Assembly: GCA_023213395.1 (NCBI GenBank)
Contig: CM041465.1
Span: forward strand, 40,059,741 to 40,123,740
Direction of reading: 5' to 3'
Length of the DNA: 64,000 nt
Source of the DNA: Cycas panzhihuaensis
Lineage: Eukaryota; Cycadophyta
The notes below the pieces were generated by a model that ran no database searches, was not told the origin of the DNA, and saw nothing but the letters and a program-made list of their open reading frames with translations. Below are positions 1 to 10,400 of this stretch, one piece after another. Both the position numbers and the translations under genes were made by a program. Each line of letters opens with the position of its first letter. Position 1 is the first letter of the stretch.

Positions 1-240
1 TTAAATGTAAAATTAAGATAAAAGAATGGAACATGAAAATGTTTTAAACTAAAAGGTAAGTGAAAAAGAACATAAAGGTGATATTTTATTGTTATAGTTT
101 TCACTAATCAACAAGTAAAAACATAATAATACAATCATCAACACCTAACATAAAGCATCCATAAAATCCATACCATATTTCACCAAAATATGACCTAAAT
201 GAACAAGCCTCAAATAATCAAGTCAATTATAATCAAAGTA

Positions 241-1220
241 GAAAATTTGTTAATGAACAAGAAGGCCAATTAGGGGTCAAGTTTGGTTAAACAAAAATCA
301 GTGTTAAGAGATTTGAAAACAGATGTAGTGGACCCAAGAGTCCCAATGAAGATATTTGGGACAATAATTTATAAGGTAATAGCGGATGAAGGTTCAAGAG
401 TGAATGTACTACCAAAAACCACTTGAATCTCTTTAGAAAGGCTAGATGTGGTTTGCCTAGATTACTCAATCTAGTTGGTGAATCAATTACAAGTCAAACC
501 AATGGGCACACTATAAATGTACTTGTGTTAATGTAGGCATTATAATGTAGTTAGACTTTGTTGTTGTCAAAATACAAGCCCATAAAAAGATTTATCCAAC
601 ACTATTGAGGAGGCCCTAGTTATTAAAAGCCAAATCTTTATAGAATTGGGGGAAACTAACATTCACACTAAATTTAACAAGGAAGAAGGTAATAATTTTA
701 TTATGTTTAGATGGTCCATAGATTGAGAAGGTGGAAGATGTGGACATGGCATCATCAACAATAGTATTATTGGCACCCATAGCAAGTCCCTATTTGGAGA
801 TGGCTTATCAAGCTCAAATAAACCTACCAAATCTTTCTAGCAAAGCCTCATTTGCATATGTATTGAATTGGCTCCAAAATATATAGGAGGAAATTGAGGC
901 TGATGGAGCAAATTGTTATCAGTTAGAATTTTGTCCAAACAATTCTGATTTAGAGGAGGTTGAGAGCGAGGAAGATGGAAATTTCTCAACTACTGAAGAA
1001 CCAGAAGATCCAAACCAATAGGAGGACACATGTAAGACTCTGGATAAATTGTTTAACGAAAGAATTATTGAGAAAATGCAAGAATAATATCGAGGTAATT
1101 CCAAGAAATTTCTTCAAAGTTTACCTCAATTTTGGGGTGATAGTGAAAAAGTAGAAGAATATGTAAAAAAATATATTAAGATTTTTGAAAATAAAAATCA
1201 AGAAAATGATTAGTTATATC
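241..1220 (+). pseudogene. pol: G0 aspartic protease and acidic linker (decayed)
   Basis: Plus-strand translation gives a retropepsin-like stretch with the motif IADEGSRVNVLP near 380-420. A region matching the family signature YPTLLGRPWL follows (here PTLLRRP, near 598-620), then a Glu/Asp-rich linker (about 890-1020). The usual D-S/T-G or D-G-G active site reads D-E-G, so activity is doubtful even apart from the stops. From about 565 to 1220 one frame can be followed with only isolated TAG/TAA codons. This frame leads straight into the Gag-like core that resumes at 8321. Positions 1-240 are AT-rich and I recognise nothing there. Confidence 0.7.
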
Positions 1221-2030
1221 TGTTGACTTTGAAGTAGCTTATTATACTTACAAGATACTTCTGCTCATTTGTTAAGGTTACACAGCGCTATAGTCTAGTT
1301 CAGGATATTGTCAACATGGTCATTCATATACATTCCATATATAATTCACAGAATGGTACACAGTAGTACAAAAATCAATACATAATAAATCATCATGGTA
1401 ACACCAAGAATACACCAATTTCCACGTAACTCTTCCTTTTATTAAGTCAACAGTTCATTTACACAGAGGCTGGAATGCATTCCCAGCATTCCAAAGAAGA
1501 TACAATCTTTCTGTTACAATGCGTACCCAGATGGTACTTATCCTACAGTGATGCTCCAAATGGCTGTCATGCGTACTGGCTCCTGCACCTTTGCGTACCC
1601 GTGATATCTGGCTCTCACCCTCACTAGATGAATCATGTGTACCTCCTTAAGTACTCCTGCTGGTACCTTTTGGCTGAAGGGTTATGACTCCCTGTCATAA
1701 CCATACCCCTTCAGTCATGCGTACCCTTTCACTTAAACACTTGTTTAGTCTTAATTAATTCATCCTTTGAGTCCATACATTCATACGTACGTCTGGCACC
1801 TCAACAGGTCTTCACTGGTCCCCTTGAGTCGTGCGTACCGCTTCTGCCATTGGTACGTATCTGTCATGCGTACCTATTCTAGGTATGCACCTGTCATACG
1901 TACCCAAAATGCTAGTTTTTCTATCGTTTTGCCTCATGCATACCTCTGTACGGTCCGTACCTACACAACTTGGGTTATCTGACCTACCTCTAGTCCTCAC
2001 ACAGCTATTGGATCACTTTTGACTCCAACA
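1221..2030 (-). repeat. GE1 3' LTR
   Basis: This 810-bp terminal repeat aligns along its length with 7493-8320, with many substitutions and small indels. It is dense in CGTAC/GTACG motifs. A 9-bp stem (GGTTATGAC at 1680-1688, GTCATAACC at 1694-1702) has a 5-nt loop. Near 1436 the conserved word CCTTTTATTAAG (AATAAAAGG on the coding strand) could be a polyadenylation signal or a TATA-like element. Confidence 0.95.
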
Positions 2031-2103
2031 TCTATGACGGGTCAACAGTTATGGGTTTGAGCATCCTTGCTCAACAAAAGTCCAAAAAATTAAAATTTCA
2101 GGG

Positions 2104-2123
2104 TATCCCTCCCCCACTCTATC
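2104..2123 (-). promoter_or_regulatory. GE1 candidate polypurine tract, displaced from the LTR
   Basis: On the coding strand this is a purine-rich run (GAGTGGGGGAGGGA) just after the ORF3 stop. The same run occurs in GE2 at 40866-40885. It lies about 75 nt before the 3' LTR instead of touching it. The sequence that does touch the LTR (ending GATAGA) is only weakly purine-rich. Its role as plus-strand primer is inference. Confidence 0.4.
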
Positions 2124-3247
2124 TCAAGGTGGCTCCTGCTACCTTTGTCCTCCCAAAATTTCCTCGTTATCTATGTCAGGGTGGCAATAATGGCATCCTT
2201 CTCCTTTATTTTATCCTGAAGGGCTGCTATCTCTGCTTTGTACCCTGCCTCCATGTCCTGAATCATTTGGATAATGGGTCCTACTTTATCCTACGGTGTA
2301 GGAGGTGCTGAAGGTTCTCCTGCCTCTGTTGCTGGTGGGAAGTCTTCCCATTCTTCCCAGGATGCTTCTGCTTCCTCCTCCTCTTCTTCTTCTGTCTCTT
2401 CTTCCCCCTTCTTCCTCTTTCCACGACGATGAATAGCTTGTTTCGTCTGATGAGGGATAGGTGTTCCTGGTGTTTTCTGTAGCCAAGTAAGCACCTTTTG
2501 CATCTGCTTTTGAACTCTCCGTTTTGCTTCCATACTGGTTGTTGTATCTGGGAACTCTGCTACCCACTATTTAATAATTGGCTCCCGAGGAGAGATGATA
2601 GTTTTGGTCAACTGAACTTTTGGACACTAGTAGAATAATATTGCCAGAAGCAATGAAGGATGGCAGAATGGATGTGTCCAGATTTCTTGTAACTACTGTC
2701 TCATGTTTTTTGCCAAAAATTCTAACCAATTCAACCTTTCTCCATCCTAAATTTTTAACAATACCTGCATCATGCCTCCCTGAATGTAGGTATACTTTCT
2801 TTTTGACAAAAATCTGGAATTAATTACTTTGGCCACCCATTGAAGTCTCCCATCCATAATGTCAGCTACCCTAATTCCACCAGATATAATCTGAGTGTTA
2901 GGCTGGCATAGTTCCCTCAGCCACATTTCTTGGTCTACCTCTGACCTCTTCGTTCCCAATGGAACCTCGCCCTCCTTGGGAAGTCTAGTGATAGTATGGA
3001 CTATGTCCGCGTCCATTTTGACCTTCCTGCTGTCTACCTTTAGGGCCATTAGGATGTGGTCTATCAATTTAGGGTCATAATACATGGGGTTACAATAGAT
3101 GTAGTCTCCCCAGCCTGCCTGCTTAACTTTAGCCTGAAATGCAGCTGGTAGAGCTTGGAGGTCTTGCTTCAACTTTGGTATATAAGCCTCATGGCACCCT
3201 GCTGTCCTCATAATGGCTGTGGAGTCCAGAGATAAGAAAGAAACCAA
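2124..3247 (-). pseudogene. GE1 ORF3: conserved accessory protein downstream of pol
   Basis: An open stretch of 166 codons starts at 3247. The same frame then continues through several single stops to near 2124. Order: N-terminal domain with TITRLPKEG, WVAKVINSR and GERLNWLEF; a segment EPIIKxWVAEF; a basic patch RRGKRKKGEEE; an acidic run of about 20 residues; and a C-terminal coiled-coil-like helix (DKVGPIIQMIQDME). The same spaced motifs occur in ORF3 of G0, GA and GC, and GE2 keeps the C-terminal part without several of the stops, so this is a real gene family. A 1-nt deletion precedes the stop. The function is unknown. The N-terminal part recalls the family annotated as putative plant transposon protein domain, which I cannot confirm here. 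Confidence 0.7.
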
Positions 3248-3419
3248 AGCATACAGCTAGAACCGCACATATATACCTCTGTAGAACGCTTGCCGTTCTT
3301 GTGTACTGTGATGCGTACTAGGGCAGTCTCTTGCATGCCATTTTCCGTAATTCGTTCTGCGCTACTTTCCTCTCGGGAATGCTCGCAGGTACGTAATAAT
3401 TTATCGTTTTACAGATTTT

Positions 3420-3850
3420 TTTCTTATACATGCCCTTGGTACGTATAGTGTTAAGAGCTTTCATTATACGTACTCGATTACGTACTTTCTTTGGTACGTA
3501 TAATGTAACTAATCACTTGAGTATTATTTACGCAGTGCGTACCTGATTACGTACTTTATTGGTACATATAATGTAGTCTTTAGCTTACTCTCCTTTGCAC
3601 TGTGTGTACCTGATTACGTACTTTTCAGGTACGTATAATATAATTGAGCCACTTAAAAGTTATTTACACTGTGCATACCTACCTGCGTACTTTCTAGGTA
3701 CGTAAAGTGTAATTCTGAGTCACTTTTTTAAACTATGCGTACTTTAGTGAATTCCCTTGGTACGTATAGTATGTTTTCAATTTTTATCACAGTTTCAATC
3801 AGACGTGCACTGTAACATACCTTTTTGGTACGTACACTATAATTTGCTTG
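3420..3850 (-). repeat. GE1 GTACGTA-rich tandem array between pol and ORF3
   Basis: Repeats of about 69 bp begin near 3493, 3561 and 3630, with degenerate units on both sides. Each unit has a TACGTA or GTACGTA palindrome at its start and a second GTAC site about 50 bp later. The spacer between the integrase end (4069) and the ORF3 start (3247) is otherwise non-coding. The same GTAC words fill the LTRs of this family. TACGTA is an ACGT-core (A-box) site for plant bZIP factors, and CGTAC is the core of SBP/SPL sites. Any such binding here is inference. Confidence 0.75.
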
Positions 3851-4068
3851 TATGCCGATGAATTTCCCTCTGATTTTTCTCAAATCATGTCATTGCTACT
3901 TATATCGAGAATGAGTTACAGTTATTTTTTATTTTTTCCAATTTTTTTTCTATTTTTTGTATCCATACCGAACTAGATCATGGCTTGGTATCAAGGCAGT
4001 TGGTTGCCTCAACATCATGCAATACAATATGGTACAACCAGCTGATCCTGCTGGTAAGTTGCTCCACC

Positions 4069-5343
4069 CTAGTTGATATAGGGTTTCAATTTACTACCCT
4101 TGACCATTTCAGGTAGTAGCTGGCCTGATAGTTTCTTCAACTGGATAGTGCCATTGTGGTACACCTTCTCAATCATATATGGGCCTTTCCAATGCATCTT
4201 CAATTCTCCTTGGGTTGTTTGGGATTTGTTGTCAAATCTCCATACTCGATCACCCTTCTTGAAATACGATGTCTTATCGTGGCGATCGTGCCTTATCTTT
4301 TTTCGCCTTTTCCTTGGTGTGGTATGCTTTGTCGATTTCTTCTTATGATCCCTTAATTGGTCTTCTCCTAACCAATGTTCTCTACAATGTCTCAAATGGG
4401 AAATTCCACATAGTGGTTCTTCATAAAAGGGCTTCACATAATCTCTAATATATTCTCCATGATTTCTATCTTCTGGAGTGGCAACTATTTTGGTCACATT
4501 CTCAAAAAGTACGTTACATCTATAGGATGAGGGGTTGACTTCATATACATCCCGTAGCCAATAATCCATAAATCTCATCCTATTTCCATCGTCTACAGAG
4601 TTGTATATTTTCCCAAGATCTGTTGGTTCTTCTCGCTGGTGATTATTCAATGTGGTGGGTTTTTTTGCCATGTGGTAGATATGTTCTTCCCCAATGGAAG
4701 AAAATGTCACGTTGCTCGTTACCGTGGTGCTGGATCCTTCATCTGGGATCACTTCAATCGAGCTTCTTCCCAGCATTGACAGTACCACTTTGTTGTTGCT
4801 ATTCGATAGAGTAAAGGTTACTTTTTCCCAATTCTGAAGGTATTGCATTTTATATAACCATGGCCTTCCCAATAGTGCTGGGTAGGGTGTTGCTCCTTTC
4901 TCCATCTCCATAATTGTGAAGTCAATCCTTACCACTATCCCTGCTACACCTACTTTAATATTGGCTAGTCTACTCATAGGTCATACCAATAGTTCATTAG
5001 CCAATTTCAGCGAATAAGTCGCTGCTTCCAACTTCAGGCTTCCCAATCTATGCCATGTTGCAACTGGTAACACGTTTACTGCTACGCCTCCATCCACAAT
5101 TACCCGTGGGAATGTTTCTCCCAAGACTGACATGGTTACCATCGGATCCATGTCGAATGATAGCATAATTTGCTTCCAACTCTTGGTAATTCCTTTCTGT
5201 AGCATTCCTCCTTTGATCCAATCAATAACTTGGGACATAGGAATAGTTAACTGTAACTGTTTCACCAAATTCTCCATCAATAGCAACATTTTAGGGATAT
5301 CCTCAACTAGCAATCCTTTGAAAAGTTTTCCCATCTGCACCAT
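4069..5343 (-). pseudogene. pol: GE1 protease joined to integrase C-terminal domain
   Basis: The upstream part (5343-4981) has the retropepsin motif VIVDGGVAVNVLP. A single stop at 4978-4980 replaces an Arg seen in GE3. The downstream open frame of 302 codons (4977-4069) has the protease end (ALLGRPWLYK), then an acidic linker ending near the HCREHW motif. It then passes without a stop into a basic segment and the typical gypsy integrase tail (WKGPYMIEKVYHNGTIQLK, LKPYIN). RT, RNase H and the integrase catalytic core, normally 2-3 kb, are absent. GE2 shows that the RT-containing part exists in the family. The frame is kept across the deletion join. Confidence 0.85.
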
Positions 5344-5659
5344 TTGGGGTTTTGTCTTAAGTTCTTTTGATAGTTTTTCTTGTTCCTTTTATTTATTCTT
5401 TCATGCATATACGTATTTCGTTTCCAGTTTGCCCATTGGTAGTGTATTCTCCTCCCGGACTAGGCCATCTAACACTTGTTTCACTTTTCTATACCGATCT
5501 ATTTCTGTCGGTGGATCTGGATATCCTTCATCCAATTTCTCTTTTTGTTTGTTTTGTAATTTTACATTCTTGGTTTACGCACGATTGTCATCAGGTTAGT
5601 CGCTTAGGCTTTGCCTTTGCAATCCTCTATTTTGTGGTCACTTGGGCCCGCGATTCTAC

Positions 5660-7351
5660 CTCTGACGACACATTCATATTCTTACTTTATTGGGCATTTC
5701 GACTTCCAGTGCCCGAACTGCAGATAGATGAGGCATCTCCCCATCGACTATTTTTTCCTCGAGGGTTCTAGTGTGCCCCTCGTTGTATACACATTGTGAG
5801 GTGGGTTACCCCTTCCCTGACATCGTCCTCTAAATGCTTTTCCCCTGGGATTGTAGAAACAATCCTTGGTTGTATGTGTGTCAACTTCACATATATGGCA
5901 CCATTTCTCTTGTTGGTGTAACATATTATTTTTTAAATTTAAATCACATTCCCTGGTGGTATGTGAGTTTTCCTCACAAATGTGGCACCACTTGGTTACC
6001 CTTCCAGTGTGCTCTTTCTTTTTGGGTGTTTCCTCTTCTTCACGGTTATTTCTCATTTTCAATCTAGCTACCTCTTTTCTCAATGTCTCCAACTCTGATT
6101 CCTCTTCTGCTACCCCTACCTGGTAGAAGGGTCGGTTGTACTGGTTTCGCTTCAATTCTCTAATCTCATCTTGTAATCTCAGCAACAAGGAGTCTTGTCC
6201 ACCTACTTGTACGTCCATTTCCATTTCAAAGTCTAATGCTAGATCTTGAGCATTTTTGAATGATTTCAATGGATGAACATGCATCATGGCTCGCAACTTC
6301 TCATTCAGCCCTCTTAAAAAGTAATTCTTCATATTATGGTATGTTATCATCTCATTAATCATGCTCACCGCAATAATTTTCATTCGGCTAATGTAAGTTA
6401 GGACGAATTCCCCCGGCCTCTGTTTGATCTCTCGTAGTGCGATTTCCACAACTTCATTACTGCAAAATTTTTGAAATCTTTCTTCAAATGCTTTCTTAAT
6501 CTTCACCCATGGCTCATTCTTGTTTGTTTCCTTATACCATGCCAAGGGTACTCCTCTTAATGTGAAAGCGAAGCGTGCTTTGATTTCATCTTTGTCTGTA
6601 ATCTTTTTGACATCAATAAGGCTTTGAAATAGATATACATGCTCTGCTACATCTAAAGTATCATTAAAGATTAGTTTCCCAAAGTCTCTATAGTCATCCA
6701 TTTTGGGAGATTACAACTGCCCCCCACCTAATGGTGATTTTTCCCTTCCTCCCTCCTTTGGGGATGCACTAGAAGTAACTACCACTGTACTATCTATTCT
6801 AAATAGCGGATTTTTGAATGGAGTTTTTATATGTATGGGTTCTACTATACCTAGAACTTGTATAGTCAATGGTGTTACCGTAATGTAAGATTGATCAGAT
6901 CCCCTTTCTGTCGAATCTTCAAAAAGCTGTCTCGTTAGCTTGTTCTCCCAATATACTGAGGGACCTTCCTCTGCCTTCTTATCGCTGTCACCTAGGTCCT
7001 TTGGGCTATCCTCCACTAGTATACTTTCCTCTGCTAAGATTTCTTGATGTTTTTCATCCACTTTTGGCTTCCCTTCAATCTCTAGGCTAAACAATTCATC
7101 TCTGATTGGGGCTGGTGTTAATACCATGTGTTCTCCATGGGTTTCCTCTTCTTGAGGTGTCTGGGCTCCACTTGCCTCAGATCCTTCAATGGACTGTCCC
7201 TTAGTCTCATTGTTTTGTGAACTTAATCTCCTCGCCCTTCTGAGTTTTGCTTCTTTGACCATCTTAGTTCCCTTTGTCTACTGGTTTCCTTTTCCTTGGG
7301 TGAAGTATCCTTCTGGGGCTCTTCCGACCTTAAAGGCCTCTTAGGTGGCAT
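5660..7351 (-). pseudogene. gag: GE1 Gag polyprotein with CCHC zinc knuckles
   Basis: The start is placed at the ATG at 7351 (MPPKRPL), 127 nt after the primer site, as in GE2 and GE3. A 1-nt deletion near 7250 and one TAA at about 6710 break the frame. The N-terminal 180 residues are charged and variable. The Gag core follows (6701 onward; LRGVPLAWYK, KKAFEERFQKF). Then come two clean CX2CX4HX4C knuckles (WCHICEENSHTTREC and WCHICEVDTHTTKDC) near 5880-6000, and a third, partly damaged (RCLIYLQFGHWKSKC), after a TAG at 5748. GE2 shows four knuckles. Gag coats the RNA genome in the cytoplasmic particle. The stretch 5344-5659 is linker leading to the protease. Confidence 0.9.
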
Positions 7352-7478
7352 TGGAAGGTCCCCTGGCTACTGGTGGCTTAGTTATAGCCTACCATCATGA
7401 CGGCAGCCAGGTTCCTCTGCCCTTTACACATTCTTTTCCCTTGAAACCCCTAGGCCCTGTCCCTCCTCAACAGATGTA

Positions 7479-7491
7479 GGCAATGGAATCA
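7479..7491 (-). promoter_or_regulatory. GE1 primer binding site, tRNA-Glu type
   Basis: One base inside the 5' LTR the coding strand reads TGATTCCATTGCC. It differs at two positions from TGGTTCCGTTGCC, the complement of the 3' end of plant tRNA-Glu including CCA (tRNA sequence recalled, not searched). GE2 has the perfect form at 46599-46611. Confidence 0.75.
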
Positions 7492-7562
7492 ATGTTGACT
7501 TTGAAGTAGCTTATTACACTTACAAGATACCTCTGCTCATTTGTCAAGGTTACACAACGTTA

Positions 7563-7581
7563 TAGTCTAGTTTAGGATACT
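7563..7581 (-). promoter_or_regulatory. U5 segment matching the tRNA-Glu D-arm
   Basis: The plus strand reads TAGTCTAGTT then TAGGATACT. Plant tRNA-Glu reads TAGTCTAGTT, GGT, CAGGATACT, so the LTR lacks the GGT of the D loop and has one change. Element RNA would therefore be complementary to this part of its own primer tRNA. The other LTRs carry it at 1291-1309, 40035-40053 and 46680-46698, and in part at 60507-60522. Confidence 0.55.
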
Positions 7582-7955
7582 GTCAACATGGTCATTCACA
7601 TACATTCCATATATAATTCACAGAATGGTATATAGCAGTACAGAAATCAATACATACTCAATAAATCATCATGGTAACACCAAGAATACACCAATTTCCA
7701 CGTAACTCTTCCTTTTATTAAGTCAATAGTTCATTTACATAGAGGCTAGAATACATTCATGAGCATTCCAGCAACATACAATCTTTCTGTTACAATGCAT
7801 ACTTAGATGGTAGTTATCCTACAGTGATGCTCCAAATGGATGTCATGCATACTGGCTCCTGCACCTTTGCGTACCCATGATATCCAGCTCTCACCCTCAC
7901 CAGGTGAATCATGCGTACCTCCTTAAGTACTCCTACTGGTACCTTTTGACTGAAG

Positions 7956-7978
7956 GGTTATGACTGCTTGTCATAACC
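7956..7978. repeat. LTR hairpin GGTTATGAC / GTCATAACC
   Basis: A perfect 9-bp inverted repeat with a 5-nt loop. It recurs in the LTRs at 1680-1702 (5-nt loop), 40439-40461 (5-nt loop, one mismatch), 47085-47103 (1-nt loop) and near 60059-60078. Stem retention with variable loop length suggests that the structure matters. Confidence 0.7.
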
Positions 7979-8320
7979 ATACCTCTTTAGTCATGCGTAC
8001 CCTTTCACTTAAACACTTGTTAGACTTAATTAATCCGTCCTTTGAGTCCGTATGTCCGTATGTACGTCTGACACCTCAATAAGTCTTCACTGGTCCCCTT
8101 GAGTCATGTGTACTGCTTCTGCTCAGTTCCGTTCTACCGTTGGTATGTATCTATCATACGTACATGTTCTAGGTACGCACCTATCATACGTACCTAGAAT
8201 GCTAGTTTTTCTGTCGTTTTGCCTCGTGCGTACCTCCATACGGTCTGTACCTGCACAACTCAGGTTATCGGACCTACCTCTGGTCCTCACACAGCCATTG
8301 GATCACTTTTGACTCCAACA

Positions 8321-8560
8321 ATATCTATTTTATTTCTCTTTGTATAGTCAAACCCTGGCCTAGTACAAAGCACATAAGGCACAATTTCACAGTTGGGATA
8401 AAATGGTAAAAGCATTTCTAATCAGATTTCAAAATCAAAATGATAAGCTACCTACATTTATATAAAATCTAAAACAACATATTTAGAATTTCATAATAGT
8501 TTGAGAATGGGACCATATTCCAATGTGGGAATATGTATACCAATTGCCCATATCCCTGAA
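8321..8560 (+). pseudogene. G0 Gag-like core located between protease and RT
   Basis: With GE1 removed, the frame running to 1220 (motif EKVEEYVKKYIKIF) continues here as a Gag-type core: a hydrophobic stretch YFSLYSQTLA, a stop where Trp is expected, then SWDKMVKAFLIRFQ. The pattern W-Y, about 10 residues, S-W, then F-x3-F is that of retrotransposon Gag cores. It lies after the protease and about 400 bp before RT, which is not the usual Gag position. GE2 (near 42.7 kb) and GB (near 52.85 kb) show the same placement. Confidence 0.65.
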
Positions 8561-8940
8561 AGGTACCTATTTGATTTGGTACTTAGATGGAGAAAGATAG
8601 AATCAAGGGGATTGAGAAAGGGTTATAGTAGTAAAGAATTTTATATAGACTTTTTCTTTCTATAACCCATACAAACCAACCCATAAAGTCTTATTAGCTA
8701 TAAAAAAAAAATCAAATAATCCCATAAAGGACTATTACCAAATGGAAAGGGATGAAAATGGACAAAGATTAGAACCCAATCCATTAACAAAGGAAGGCAA
8801 TGAAGAATAGTTGAAACCTTTTCCACCATCTTATTCCAAGTTGGAATATGGATAGAGGGAGATAAATCAATCCCCAACCTATAAATTAAAGCTTGATGGA
8901 AAATCAACATAAGAAGAAGAGCTCAAGTTGAAGAAAGTCA
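8561..8940 (+). other. G0 inter-domain stretch before RT
   Basis: An AT-rich, stop-laden continuation of the G0 polyprotein between the Gag-like core and the pre-RT segment. I see no separate gene or RNA here. Confidence 0.5.
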
Positions 8941-9940
8941 ATATTGGGATTGAAGAAGAGCATAAATTGGTCACTATAGGTAATTATTAGGACCAAGAAA
9001 TAACCAATAAAACAACAACCCTTTTTATAGAATATAAAGATGTTTTTGCATAGTCCTATAAGTACCTAAAGGGGATCCCTATAGAATTAGAAGAACACAA
9101 GATTGAGTTACTAGAAAATGAAAAACTAGTTCGGCAATGACCATATAGAATGATCCCCAAGTATAAAGAGTAGGTTAAAAATGAACTGGGCAAGTTATTA
9201 ACTACAAGATATATTTTTGAGGTGGAAAATAATGAAGAGGTTAGTCTAGTGGTGGTGGTGCCCAAAGGGAATGTGGAATTAATGGTATGTGTGGATTATA
9301 GGGTTTTAAACAATGTTACTAAACAAGATTCCTTTCCCATCCCATTCATAGAAGATATAGTTGAAAATACTATTAAACATGAAGTATTTTCATTTATAGA
9401 TAAGTTTAGTGGCTATAACTAAGTTAGGATAACTCCTAAAGACAAATTGAAGACAACCTTCCTAATAGAATGAGGCACATACACCTATAGAGTGATTCCA
9501 TTTGGGCTCACCAATATGCCTACTACTTTTGAGAGGGTCATTTTGATATATTCAGAGAAGTAATACAAAAAAACATTGAGGTTTTCCTAGATTATTAGAC
9601 TTTGTATAATTTATTAAATAATTATTTAAGCAACTTGTCCTTTATATTTGAAATTTGAAAGAGGAGCAACCTCTACTTGAACCCAGATAAGTGTACCTTT
9701 ATGGTTCCTTTTGGCTCATTGCTTAAATATATTATGACAAATGAGGGATTGCTAATAAATTCAACAAAAGTTGCAATAATTTTAAACTTTCTAGTACCAA
9801 AGACCATGAAAACTCTAAAAGGATTTTTGGAGATGATAGGGTATTATTGTAAGTTTATCCATAGTTATGTCCAAATTTTTGACTCCTTGAAAGCATTACT
9901 AAAGAAGGTAACTATCTATGAATGGACATTAAAGCAATAA
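8941..9940 (+). pseudogene. pol: G0 reverse transcriptase (decayed)
   Basis: The pre-RT segment has the IGNYWD motif, then FA-stop-SYKYLKGIP, where Trp of the usual FAWSYKDLKGIP has become TAG. RT proper shows VDYRVLNNVTKQDSFPIPFI (9291-9350), FSFIDKFSGYN, TYRVIPFGLTNMPTTFERV, and the thumb NPDKCTFMVPFG to LKGFLEMIGYYCKFI (9677-9870). The catalytic DD box near 9580 is garbled. Stops at 9000-9500 fit TGG to TAG or TGA, CGA to TGA and CAA to TAA. The pol runs on into RNase H. Confidence 0.85.
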
Positions 9941-10400
9941 TTAACATTTGATCTTCTAAATAAGAAGATAGATGAAGCCCCTATCCTCCAATTTTTTGAT
10001 TGGGATAAACCATTTCATATCCATGTAGATGCATCATTATATGTTATTGGTTATGTTTTGGCTTAGCCTAGAAATAAGAAAGTGGATCTTCCAGTCTACT
10101 TTGCAAGCGAAAAACTAACTTTAACAGAGCAAAACTATTTGATAACAAAGGGAGAAGGGTTAGCATGGTGTATGCCTTTCAAAATTTTAGAAATTATTTT
10201 CTTGTTAATCTTTTTATTTTCTTTGTTGACCATTAGGCTTTATATTATCTAATTAATAAGACAATTCTTCAAGGAAGAATTAGTCATTAGCTTGTACTTT
10301 TCTAAGAATCCATGCTTAGAATCATTGTAAAAAAGGGAGATAAATATGTTGTACGAGACTAACTCTCAAGAATAGAGGATGGATAAGAAGTAATAAGAAT
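9941..10400 (+). pseudogene. pol: G0 RNase H (decayed)
   Basis: The motif FHIHVDASLYVIGYVLA (about 10010-10065) holds the first catalytic Asp. PVYFASEKLTLTEQNYLITKGEGLA follows (10090-10170) with the conserved Glu region. Frame and stops degrade after about 10190. Confidence 0.8.

Larger units (their letters stand above)
1221..8320 (-). mobile_element. GE1: complete but internally deleted gypsy element, minus strand
   Basis: Two LTRs (1221-2030 and 7493-8320) begin TGTTG and end CAACA, and are flanked by the same 5-bp duplication ATATC (1216-1220 and 8321-8325). In the coding (minus) direction the order is 5' LTR, tRNA-Glu-type primer site, Gag with CCHC knuckles, protease, integrase C-terminus, GTAC tandem array, ORF3, 3' LTR. 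RT, RNase H and the integrase core are missing, so the copy is non-autonomous. It sits inside the G0 pol frame. GE2 and GE3 are relatives in the same window and show what has been lost. Confidence 0.95.
7493..8320 (-). repeat. GE1 5' LTR
   Basis: An 828-bp LTR from TGTTGACTTT to GACTCCAACA, followed by the ATATC duplication. On the coding strand U3 starts at 8320 and U5 ends at 7493. It holds at least ten GTAC words, the 9-bp hairpin at 7956-7978, and near 7563-7581 a stretch complementary (in element RNA) to the D-arm region of tRNA-Glu. Confidence 0.95.

Noticed and set aside
1291-1309. A functional tRNA-Glu gene or pol III promoter in the LTR
   Set aside because: Only the D-arm part and a short anticodon-like word are present. 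The GG of the A box is missing and there is no cloverleaf or B box.
1767-2022. Overlapping frames in the LTRs (1767-2022, 8106-8312, 40510-40754, 47212-47419)
   Set aside because: They arise from repeated CGTAC-type words in the LTRs, shift between copies and lack conserved starts.
3420-3850. CRISPR array at the GTAC repeats, the 29-bp array or the 19-bp array
   Set aside because: Units are contiguous, degenerate tandem repeats without unique spacers, in a eukaryotic retrotransposon setting.
5132-5599. 155-codon plus-strand frame opposite GE1 protease
   Set aside because: It is a shadow of the minus-strand Gag-protease frame, which has recognised motifs and homologues in GE2 and GE3.
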